Below are positions 1 through 6,034 of a DNA stretch of 6,173 bases, in pieces (positions within the stretch are counted from its first letter, which is position 1; every line of letters begins with the position of its first letter). Source of the DNA: Paludibacter sp. (GTDB lineage: Bacteria; Bacteroidota; Bacteroidia; Bacteroidales; Paludibacteraceae); NCBI GenBank assembly GCA_028705705.1, contig JAQWCZ010000126.1:1-6173 (forward strand). Direction: 5' to 3'. A program made the translations under genes and the position numbers. Below the pieces are notes generated by a model. That model was not told the DNA's origin. It worked only from the letters and a program-made list of their open reading frames with translations, and searched no databases.

Positions 1-1160
1 GTGCATTAATTCTACTACTTGGTAGCTGTGAGTCATTCATCGACGTTCGCTTTTTAACAAATGTCACCACAAAACCTGTAACAAACGTCACTGTTACATC
101 CGCACTTACAGGAGGAATAATCAAACAACCCACCAGGACAAGTAAAAACAAAAAAAATAAAGCAGAAGCAGTCGTAATGGAGCGTGGTGTTTGCTGGAGT
201 ACCTCTCTAAATCCAACTATCAAAGACAATCACACGATTGATGGAAGTGGTGAGGGTGCGTTTAATTCCCGCATTTCAGGACTGGATTCTAACACATCTT
301 ATTATGTCAGATCCTATGCCGTCACCGATAAAGGTATAGTTTACGGAGATCCAGAGAATTTTACAACTTATGTCCCTGAAATAATAACGGTCTCTATACC
401 TGATGGTACATTTACAATGGGTAGTCCGGACAATGAAGTTGATCGTGGCAAAGATGAAAAACAGCACACAGTTACACTCAGCTCGTTCAGACTTAGTAAA
501 TACGAGATAACGAATCAGCAATTTGCTATATTCCTGAATTTAAATAAAATCCCTGGCAAAGCGATATTAAATTCCGGAAAGCATCCTAGCCAGGTACTTG
601 TTGTAGCTGAGACACGAATGGGTCTGACATACAACGAAAATTCCGGTTGGACTCCGGTAAAGGGTTATGAAAACCATCCGGTTGTTAACGTAACCTGGTA
701 TGGTGCAGACGAATTTGCCTCCTATGTCGGTGGACGTTTACCAACAGAGGCAGAATGGGAATATGCTTGCCGTGCCGGTACTACTACTCCATTCTATACA
801 GGAAATTGTTTGAGCAATGCGGAAGCAAACTACAACTGGGCTACTCCTTACAACACCTGTACAAACTCCATAAGTACACCGCCTGATGGCACACACGAAG
901 TTGGAACTTACCCCTCGAATGCATGGGGGTTACACGATATGCATGGGAACGTTTGGGAATGGTGCAGTGATTGGTACGAAGAACAATATCCAGAAACTCA
1001 CCAGACAAATCCAACAGGACCGGTACAAGGTGCTTTTAAAGTTAGCCGGGGTGGTAGTTGGTATATCAGGGGATTATATTCCAGATCAGCTTGCCGTAGA
1101 AGTAATTTCCCAAATGGATTTGACAAAACAAGGGGATTCAGGGTTGCTTTCGACAACTAA
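1..1160 (+). CDS. Lipoprotein with Fn3-like module and FGE/SUMF1-fold domain (5' end outside window)
   Basis: The frame that reaches the stop at 1158-1160 stays open back to position 3, so the gene begins before the window and the ATG at 177 is internal. Numbering from the codon at 3, residues 1-9 end in LLGSC, the tail of a lipoprotein signal peptide with the lipidated Cys at 9; the protein is therefore probably anchored in an envelope membrane. Residues about 24-125 form a fibronectin-III-like module of a common Bacteroidota type (ERGVCWST, then SGLDSNTSYYVRSYA). Residues about 129-383 are an FGE-sulfatase domain (PF03781 type): IPDGTFTMGS, RLPTEAEWEYACRAGT at 245-260, GLHDMHGNVWEWCSDWY at 309-325, RGGSW at 349-353, and a final RGFRVAF. 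The two catalytic cysteines of true formylglycine-generating enzymes, expected just after RGGS, are not there (WYIRGLYSRSAC instead), so a structural or binding role is more likely than sulfatase activation. Exact function unknown. Confidence 0.88.
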   Translation, partial: ALILLLGSCESFIDVRFLTNVTTKPVTNVTVTSALTGGIIKQPTRTSKNKKNKAEAVVMERGVCWSTSLNPTIKDNHTIDGSGEGAFNSRISGLDSNTSYYVRSYAVTDKGIVYGDPENFTTYVPEIITVSIPDGTFTMGSPDNEVDRGKDEKQHTVTLSSFRLSKYEITNQQFAIFLNLNKIPGKAILNSGKHPSQVLVVAETRMGLTYNENSGWTPVKGYENHPVVNVTWYGADEFASYVGGRLPTEAEWEYACRAGTTTPFYTGNCLSNAEANYNWATPYNTCTNSISTPPDGTHEVGTYPSNAWGLHDMHGNVWEWCSDWYEEQYPETHQTNPTGPVQGAFKVSRGGSWYIRGLYSRSACRRSNFPNGFDKTRGFRVAFDN

Positions 1161-1162
1161 GA

Positions 1163-2896
1163 TTATACCTTCTTCAAAGAAAAGATAAAATTCAGTCCAC
1201 CGCTACTGATATTTTTTGCTGTGATGGTACCACCATGGTGTATGACTGCATTTTTCACGATGGCGAGCCCTAAACCAGTTCCACCCATTTTACGACTTCG
1301 TCCTTTATCCACACGGTAAAATCTTTCAAAGATTCTCGTCAGATGTTCTTCAGCTACCCCATTTCCGTTATCGGAGAAAGAAAAATAATGAAACTGCTCA
1401 TCTTCCCGGTAACAACTTATATCCAACGTTATATCCGACCCGGCATAAGCCAGGGCATTATCAATCAGATTTCTGAAAATTGAATATATCAATGAGCGGT
1501 TACCTTTGATTTTTAGCTCTTCTATAAGGTTATTGTTCACCTGAAAATGTTTTGCCTCCAATTGTAAATGTACATCATTCAACACATCATTCACAATTTC
1601 AGTTACATCAACCGTTTCTTTCTCAAACAAAGCCGTACTTTCTTCTATCTTATTCAGGGTTGATATATCCTGTAGTAAAGCTGTCAAACGTTGCGCCTGT
1701 TGAAAAGATCGATCGATAAAAAATCGCTGCCTTTCCGGAGTTAAATCAGGATTACTGACGATACTTTCCATATAACCCAGAATGCTGCTTACCGGAGTTT
1801 TTAATTCATGAGAAATATTTTGGGTCAAATGACGTTTTAACCTATTCTCCTGCTCTTGAGTAGTAATATCGTTGATGGAAATTTCAAAAGTCTCATCTTT
1901 AAAAACAATACATTGAATTAGAAATACCTTTCCACTTTTCTCAATCGTTATCCGTTTACGATTAAGTTCTTTATTACGTAACCCTTCATTAATAAAAGCA
2001 TTGATTTCAGCAAATTCAGGTATAGAAAACAAGGCATCAACCGACTCCAGATTGGTATCTGTCAAAATGCCGGAATACAATATAAAATGAGAATTAACCA
2101 AAATTTCTTTCTTTTCAGAAGAAAAAATTCCCAATCCTTCATGAGAAATCTGCAGGTGTGGGATTAGTTTCTCGCGTTCTCTTTTTACCTGCGACTTGGT
2201 CTTCCATAGTTTTTTATACGTTTTTACGATATTACTGCTAATTTGTCCCAATTCATCTCCGGGAAAGATAATCTCAGAATCAACCGCTTTTTCATTTTCT
2301 ATATCAGAAAGGAACAACTGCAAACGGTCAATGGAGCGGGTAATATTCTTGGAAATAAAAAATAATAACAGCGACGCCAGCAACAATACAGAAAGCATAA
2401 AATACAGAAAATGCATATTGGCTTTCAGCATCACAGCCAGTCCCATATTATACGGTAACGCGCTGCGAACATAAAAATGATCGAACTTATGCGCTAAATA
2501 ATAAAAATCTATATTTGTTGAGGCCGATTGACGGATAGAAACACCTTTACCTGTATTATTTTGTTCAGCTTCAATAATTTCCGGACGATTCAAGTGGTTG
2601 TCGAGTTGACTGACATCGGGGACATAAGAATCAAACAAGACCCATCCGTCACGACCAACAACCGTCACCCGCAAATTACTGTCGGGAAATACCTGTAGAA
2701 AAGAAGTCAGTGTACTGTTATCCCATGAATTGAGTTCGATGAACTTGTGTATCGTTTGATTGTAGGTTGACAGCAACTGATCAAGTTGTTCTGTACGGAA
2801 AGCCTTTTCCCGCTGATACTGAAAGAAACCGATTACAGTCATCAACAGGAAAAAAGTTGAAAAGAAATATAAAAACAGCCTGCGATTTAGTTTCAT
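1163..2896 (-). CDS. PhoR-type sensor histidine kinase
   Basis: Membrane sensor kinase of 577 residues that would autophosphorylate and pass phosphate to the regulator encoded just upstream. Visible order: transmembrane helix about 7-25; extracytoplasmic sensor region about 26-160; second transmembrane helix about 162-182; a short HAMP-like linker to about 235; a PAS-like region about 240-345; then the kinase core. The H-box ISHELKTP puts the phospho-accepting His at 363. The N-box is NLIDNALAYA (Asn 476, Asn 480), the G1 box DNGNG at 509-513, the F-box RIFERFYRVD at 521-530, and the G2 box GGTGLGLAI at 538-546. All catalytic boxes are intact. TM-sensor-TM-HAMP-PAS-kinase order is that of PhoR-like kinases, though the sensor region itself gives no ligand. 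The ATG has no clear ribosome site, as is usual in this phylum. It follows the regulator by 68 bp, so co-transcription is likely. Its stop lies 2 bp from the stop of the convergent lipoprotein gene. Confidence 0.95.
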   Translation of the reverse strand: MKLNRRLFLYFFSTFFLLMTVIGFFQYQREKAFRTEQLDQLLSTYNQTIHKFIELNSWDNSTLTSFLQVFPDSNLRVTVVGRDGWVLFDSYVPDVSQLDNHLNRPEIIEAEQNNTGKGVSIRQSASTNIDFYYLAHKFDHFYVRSALPYNMGLAVMLKANMHFLYFMLSVLLLASLLLFFISKNITRSIDRLQLFLSDIENEKAVDSEIIFPGDELGQISSNIVKTYKKLWKTKSQVKREREKLIPHLQISHEGLGIFSSEKKEILVNSHFILYSGILTDTNLESVDALFSIPEFAEINAFINEGLRNKELNRKRITIEKSGKVFLIQCIVFKDETFEISINDITTQEQENRLKRHLTQNISHELKTPVSSILGYMESIVSNPDLTPERQRFFIDRSFQQAQRLTALLQDISTLNKIEESTALFEKETVDVTEIVNDVLNDVHLQLEAKHFQVNNNLIEELKIKGNRSLIYSIFRNLIDNALAYAGSDITLDISCYREDEQFHYFSFSDNGNGVAEEHLTRIFERFYRVDKGRSRKMGGTGLGLAIVKNAVIHHGGTITAKNISSGGLNFIFSLKKV

Positions 2897-2964
2897 TCAA
2901 CAACAATTAGTTTTTTACAGTCGTATGTATCTTGTCCCGACAATCAGGAGTCTTTTCATCCAAT

Positions 2965-3654
2965 TCAGCTTTCAAAACAATAACCATATCCCAGGCGGGT
3001 TACAATATTTTTACCATATTGTCCGATCTTTTTACGTAAACGGGTAATATTCACATCAATCGTTCGATCGAGAACAATTACATCTTCGCTCCAGACTTTG
3101 GAGAGAATTTCATCTCTTGTAAAAACCCGGTTACGGTTTTCAAGCAACAACCTGAGTATTTCAAACTCTTTCTTCGTAAATTGAATCTCCTCCCCATCAA
3201 CGGTTATCTTTTTATTACTCAGATTCATTATCAGGTTATCAAATACAAGAAGTTTATCATCCTCCTTTTCCCCGGAAGCTGAAGCATATCGTTTTATCAC
3301 GGCTTTCACCCTTGCCACAACCTCCCTGATGGAAAAAGGTTTTGCAATATAATCATCAGCACCAATATTGAAACCGGTTAGCTTATCATTTTCTGTATCT
3401 CTGGCGGTTAGAAAAATAATCGGAATTTTTCCGGTTTTCGGATTCTCTCGCAATTGACGAGCCATCTTGAAACCCGACATCTCACCCATCATTACATCCA
3501 GCAAAATCAGGTGAAAAGATGACACATCCAGCTTTAGAGCTTCTTCTGCACTATAAGCGACTTCAACCACATAGCCTTCTGTTTCAAGATTAAACTGAAG
3601 AATCTCGCATAAATCTTCTTCATCGTCAACTACTAAAATACGGTATGGATTCAT
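2965..3654 (-). CDS. PhoB/OmpR-family response regulator
   Basis: DNA-binding response regulator of 229 residues, a normal length for the family. The receiver domain spans about 4-120: acidic pocket Asp10-Asp11, phospho-acceptor Asp53 (LLLDVMMGE), Thr83 (FLTARD) and Lys105 (AKPFS), so all switch residues are present. A winged-helix output domain fills about 133-228, with TKKEFEILRLLLE, the recognition-helix region DRTIDVNITRLRKKI (196-210) and the wing ending LGYGYCFE. It is the partner of the downstream kinase. The domain pair and the kinase architecture resemble PhoB/PhoR more than RprX/RprY, but no symbol is given because the signal is not proven. Two direct TGTAAC copies 11 bp apart lie upstream of its start, which suggests autoregulation. 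The start is ATG at 3654, directly before the conserved YRILVVDDE. Confidence 0.95.
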   Translation of the reverse strand: MNPYRILVVDDEEDLCEILQFNLETEGYVVEVAYSAEEALKLDVSSFHLILLDVMMGEMSGFKMARQLRENPKTGKIPIIFLTARDTENDKLTGFNIGADDYIAKPFSIREVVARVKAVIKRYASASGEKEDDKLLVFDNLIMNLSNKKITVDGEEIQFTKKEFEILRLLLENRNRVFTRDEILSKVWSEDVIVLDRTIDVNITRLRKKIGQYGKNIVTRLGYGYCFES

Positions 3655-3683
3655 TTTGAAAAATTAATTGTGAATAAATAACC

Positions 3684-3695
3684 GTTACAAATTTA
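3684..3695 (-). promoter_or_regulatory. Candidate -7 element of the regulator promoter
   Basis: On the - strand 3695-3688 reads TAAATTTG, an exact match to the Bacteroidota -7 consensus TAnnTTTG, about 34 bp before the ATG. The -33 element is poor (ATTG at a 17-bp spacing), which fits a promoter that needs an activator. A third TGTAAC copy (3689-3684) overlaps its downstream edge. Inferred from motif only; the start of transcription is unmapped. Confidence 0.45.
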
Positions 3696-3723
3696 GTTCG
3701 TTATTATTTCGACAATATGTAAT

Positions 3724-3745
3724 AGATGTTACATTCGTGTTACAA
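3724..3745 (-). promoter_or_regulatory. Candidate PhoB-family operator upstream of the regulator
   Basis: The - strand reads TTGTAAC-ACGA-ATGTAAC-ATCT: two near-identical 7-mers with 4-bp spacers, an 11-bp period, which is the layout of sites bound by tandem OmpR/PhoB-type dimers. It lies 28 bp upstream of the TAAATTTG element and about 70 bp before the regulator ATG. A further TGTAAC at 3689-3684 is exactly 44 bp (4 x 11) from the proximal copy. Assignment to this regulator is inference, supported by a similar site before the gene at 3860-4201. Confidence 0.5.
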
Positions 3746-3801
3746 ATGTACATGATTTTCAATTATTATCAATACTGACAAAATAACAAATGAATAAAAA
3801 C

Positions 3802-3834
3802 AAAAAAGCTGTTCCGTCAAAAGAACGAAACAGC
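3802..3834 (-). terminator. Rho-independent terminator of the small secreted-protein gene
   Basis: On the - strand GCTGTT pairs with AACAGC, and beyond a single mismatch a further 3 bp pair around a T-rich loop; the hairpin (3834-3808) is followed directly by six T (3807-3802). It begins 25 bp after the stop codon of the 3860-4201 gene and lies well before the regulator promoter, so it separates the two transcription units. Confidence 0.8.
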
Positions 3835-3859
3835 CCCGTTTAGATTAAAAATTGATGCC

Positions 3860-4201
3860 TTAACGCTGACTAAGCTGAATTTCAAGATGTTTTTGTTTGT
3901 TAGTATCCACTGTTATGATTTGATCCTGATAAGAAATCATGCTTATTCTCACTTCATGTTTTCCTTTTGAAATGGGATTGAAGTTAAAGTTTCCATCAAA
4001 ATCAGTATATATTTTTTGTCCGGCAACATATACGGCAACGCCAGCCAGACTTTCATTTGTTTGTTTATCGAGCACCACACCATAAAGTTTACTCCCTGAA
4101 GTTGCAACTTCCACATGCATGTCCTGTTCAATTTTTCCCTTTGCGTTGACATTGCTGAATGTCAACAATGTCACGATAACCAATAAAAATACCTTTTTCA
4201 T
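3860..4201 (-). CDS. Small secreted protein with a single carboxypeptidase-regulatory-like domain
   Basis: A 113-residue protein. The start is taken as ATG at 4201 because it opens a classical signal peptide (MKKVFLLVIV, cleavage likely after NVNA at residue 20); an in-frame TTG at 4243 would add 14 residues that bury the signal and overlap the promoter. Residues about 38-111 match the carboxypeptidase D regulatory-like / CarboxypepD_reg fold: LYGVVLDKQTNESLAGVAVYV, a TDFDGNFNF turn, then GKHEVRISMISYQ. In Bacteroidota this fold usually forms the N-terminal extension of TonB-dependent receptors or other large proteins; here it stands alone and would be released to the periplasm or exported. 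No catalytic residues are visible, so a binding or structural role is more likely. It has its own promoter with a pho-box-like site and its own terminator, so it is probably a monocistronic unit. Function unknown. Confidence 0.85.
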   Translation of the reverse strand: MKKVFLLVIVTLLTFSNVNAKGKIEQDMHVEVATSGSKLYGVVLDKQTNESLAGVAVYVAGQKIYTDFDGNFNFNPISKGKHEVRISMISYQDQIITVDTNKQKHLEIQLSQR

Positions 4202-4240
4202 GTTGATATGTTTTATGTTGTTTTTTACATTTTCACGATA

Positions 4241-4248
4241 CAAAAATA
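4241..4248 (-). promoter_or_regulatory. Candidate -7 element of the small secreted-protein gene
   Basis: The - strand reads TATTTTTG, an exact match to TAnnTTTG, 39 bp before the ATG at 4201. No TTTG -33 element sits at the usual 19-21 bp; instead the direct repeat at 4255-4276 occupies that position, as expected for an activator-dependent promoter. Confidence 0.5.
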
Positions 4249-4254
4249 AGGGGA

Positions 4255-4276
4255 TAACATTACAAAAATGTGACAG
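4255..4276 (-). promoter_or_regulatory. Pho-box-like operator of the small secreted-protein gene
   Basis: The - strand reads CTGTCAC-ATTT-TTGTAAT-GTTA: two related 7-mers with 4-bp spacers (11-bp period). From the end of the second 7-mer to the TATTTTTG element there are 10 bp, the same arrangement as in the classical E. coli pho-box promoters, where the box replaces the -35 element. The 7-mers also resemble the TGTAAC copies before the response regulator gene in this window. Binding by that regulator is inferred. Confidence 0.5.
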
Positions 4277-4308
4277 AGATTATACAATGATATGAAATAA
4301 TATAGCAT

Positions 4309-4341
4309 AAAAAGGCTTGTTTTGAGACAGTTCCCTACAAG
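4309..4341 (-). terminator. Possible terminator after the repeat-protein gene
   Basis: Directly after the stop codon the - strand has CTTGT (4341-4337) pairing with ACAAG (4320-4316), with an inner GGGA/TCTC stem including one G-T pair, then CC and five T (4313-4309). The stem is interrupted by an A/AAA internal loop, so it is weaker than the terminator at 3802-3834. It would end the putative receptor-lipoprotein-repeat protein operon before the pho-box-like promoter. Confidence 0.45.
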
Positions 4342-4809
4342 TTAATATTGTTTTTCGGAAATTAATTTGCCTTTTTCATCCCACATATACCAGGTTCCGG
4401 ATTTCCTGCCATTATTGTATTGCATTTCGTAGCGCATAACACCGGTATCGTCCCACACATGCCAAGTGCCATGTTTTTTATTGTTACGGTATTCTGCTTC
4501 GGCAATGAGCATTCCTGCTTCATTATAAGTTCTCCATATCCCATGAAACTCTCCGTTTCGGTATGCCCTCACTTCATTGGGGCGACCATTCTGAAAATAA
4601 ACAATGTACGCACCCTCCGGTTTACCTTCACGGATGTTCATTTCCAGTTTCAGCGCACCATTTTCATAGAATTCCTTGTATTCTCCGTTATACAACTTGG
4701 TTTGACCGGCATCTGAAAAGAAAATGCCATTACTGATCACAATATTGTTTTGTTGAGCTAAAAGGCTTGTTCCAGCCAGAAGCATTATTAAAATGTTTTT
4801 GATATTCAT
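4342..4809 (-). CDS. Secreted MORN/YwqK-type repeat protein
   Basis: A 155-residue protein with a signal peptide (MNIKNILIMLLAGTSLLA, cleavage near residue 18) and no lipobox, so it is expected in the periplasm or outside. The mature part consists of MORN-variant repeats (MORN_2 / YwqK type). Three consecutive units of exactly 24 residues, at 67-90, 91-114 and 115-138, each end in G with the pattern aromatic-x-x-[YW]-x-x-x-G, then a charged strand and GxxxG; a related unit precedes them (40-66, slightly longer) and a 17-residue partial unit closes the protein. Proteins of this type are often labelled YwqK antitoxins, but no toxin gene adjoins it and the signal peptide argues against a cytosolic antitoxin role. 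It starts 48 bp after the lipoprotein gene, with no visible promoter in the gap, so it is probably the last gene of that operon. Exact function unknown. Confidence 0.85.
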   Translation of the reverse strand: MNIKNILIMLLAGTSLLAQQNNIVISNGIFFSDAGQTKLYNGEYKEFYENGALKLEMNIREGKPEGAYIVYFQNGRPNEVRAYRNGEFHGIWRTYNEAGMLIAEAEYRNNKKHGTWHVWDDTGVMRYEMQYNNGRKSGTWYMWDEKGKLISEKQY

Positions 4810-4857
4810 ACGATAATATTTTTAAAAACCCAACAAATCTCCAACATGCTGGTATTA

Positions 4858-5973
4858 TTAAAATTCATAGCCAGTCCATGCAAATATAGATGTATTTGCA
4901 CCGGAATTTGCATTTTTTTCTATAATAGAAGCGCCACCCGGATTTTTAATCGTCGTATTTGTTATCTCTACAGCCTTGTATTCGATAACGGTTGCGGGGT
5001 TTCCATTTCCTTTTCCGTCTTCCATATCAATTAAGTCTTTAATTTTTCCTTTAACCAATATGTTAGATATATTAGCTTTTGCACCACGACGAACCTTAAT
5101 CGCATCATGCATTTCAAAATCAGATTTGTTTACTACCGTGATGTTTTTGAATGTGAAATCAGATTGATTGATATCATCAGGGGTAAGACCATCGAAGTTA
5201 CCATCAAGTTCCAGTCCGCGAGGGTCACCTTCCGTGCTACTATAACCGGCTTCCCAGATACCATAGGCATTGTCTAATGTACCTTTCCAGCCCTGGGTTA
5301 CGTCGAACATATCATCTTCTGAATTCACAACCAACAAATTCTTTACATTTACGGAACCTCCAAAAAATTCAATACCATCATCTGCGCCATTTAACACAAA
5401 AATATTTTCAATCTTAGTTCCACTGCCTACACCATTCAGTGTAAGACCGTTATGTTCAATATTGGCAGATGATTTTGCTCCTGTATAAAACAGTTTAAGA
5501 TATGCAATCTCACCCGAATTATCATTATCAACGTTACCACCATAAAGTACAGAAGGGTTGATTTCGGTAGTTGCCGTAGTAACTTCTCCAGTGGGACCAG
5601 AAAGTGTAGCTTTACCATTGATAATCAAACCTCCCCAGTCGCCTATACCCGGGTTCGTTGCCGCTGATGTCATGGTTACTGGTTTTTCTGCTGTACCATT
5701 AATATAAATTTTTCCACCTTGCTCAACAAGAATATATTTATTAAACCCTTTCTCAGCTTTGATAACTGTACCGGCAGGAATCCTGAGAACACCTCCGTTA
5801 ACTATCTGCAAAGCACCTACCAGTTTGTATTCAACACTTGCATCAAGCGTAAGCTCTGTCGATATATCACCGCTCAGTTCATTGTCAAGTACCGGATCAC
5901 CATTGTTATTACCATCTTCACAAGAAGTAAATAACATGCTCAAGATTGCGAAACCTAATAATAGCTTTTTCAT
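4858..5973 (-). CDS. Surface lipoprotein, beta-helix-like, next to an outer-membrane receptor
   Basis: A 371-residue lipoprotein. The ATG at 5973 is chosen because it opens a lipoprotein signal (MKKLLLGFAILSMLFTSC, Cys18); the frame stays open to 6057, but that extension lacks a signal and overlaps the upstream gene. After Cys18 come E-D and a G/N/D-rich linker, the acidic type of signal linked to surface export in Bacteroidota. The rest is rich in short beta-strand repeats with N and G turns, as in right-handed parallel beta-helix proteins (for example GGVLRIPAGTVIKAE, WGGLIINGKA, KIENIFVLNGADDGIEFFGG, VKNLLVVNSEDDMFDV). Acidic clusters GADDGIEFFGG (196-206) and SEDDMFD (218-224) look like candidate metal or ligand sites. 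Relatives are sometimes labelled multidrug transporter, which this sequence does not support because it has no membrane helices. It lies 61 bp downstream of the barrel gene, so it is probably the receptor's surface partner. Substrate unknown. Confidence 0.85.
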   Translation of the reverse strand: MKKLLLGFAILSMLFTSCEDGNNNGDPVLDNELSGDISTELTLDASVEYKLVGALQIVNGGVLRIPAGTVIKAEKGFNKYILVEQGGKIYINGTAEKPVTMTSAATNPGIGDWGGLIINGKATLSGPTGEVTTATTEINPSVLYGGNVDNDNSGEIAYLKLFYTGAKSSANIEHNGLTLNGVGSGTKIENIFVLNGADDGIEFFGGSVNVKNLLVVNSEDDMFDVTQGWKGTLDNAYGIWEAGYSSTEGDPRGLELDGNFDGLTPDDINQSDFTFKNITVVNKSDFEMHDAIKVRRGAKANISNILVKGKIKDLIDMEDGKGNGNPATVIEYKAVEITNTTIKNPGGASIIEKNANSGANTSIFAWTGYEF

Positions 5974-6034
5974 TTTTAATCGTTTTAAATTGTTATTAAT
6001 TGAGTAATGTTTATATTCTATTTTCAAATTGCTC

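Noticed and set aside
77..98. Inverted repeat TGTAAC / GTTACA with a 10-bp centre, resembling the TGTAAC operator copies
   Set aside because: It lies inside the coding sequence of the lipoprotein (codons for PVTNVTVTS), is inverted rather than 11-bp direct, and has no promoter-like element nearby.
177..1160. ATG at 177 as the start of the FGE-domain gene
   Set aside because: The frame is open to the window edge, carries a lipobox at positions 18-29, and the ATG lies within the Fn3-like module (MERGVCWS).
886..1188. Open frames of 60-100 codons overlapping the real genes on either strand (for example 886-1188 +, 2196-2474 +, 4420-4716 +, 5719-5934 +)
   Set aside because: They lie fully or almost fully inside well-supported genes, encode no recognisable motifs and lack start signals; they are shadows of the true frames.
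3743..3750. Second -7-like match TACATTTG on the - strand, with ATTG 19 bp upstream
   Set aside because: It overlaps the first TGTAAC copy and is farther from the regulator gene. It could be an alternative promoter repressed by the operator, but TAAATTTG at 3688-3695 fits an activated promoter better.
4202..4243. TTG start at 4243 for the small secreted protein
   Set aside because: It would place 14 charged residues before the signal peptide and begin inside the -7 element; ATG at 4201 gives a normal signal.
4316..4341. Sequence GAGACAGTTCCC, similar to ends of some Bacteroidota insertion sequences
   Set aside because: There is no second end, transposase or target duplication nearby; it is better explained as part of a hairpin terminator after the stop at 4342.
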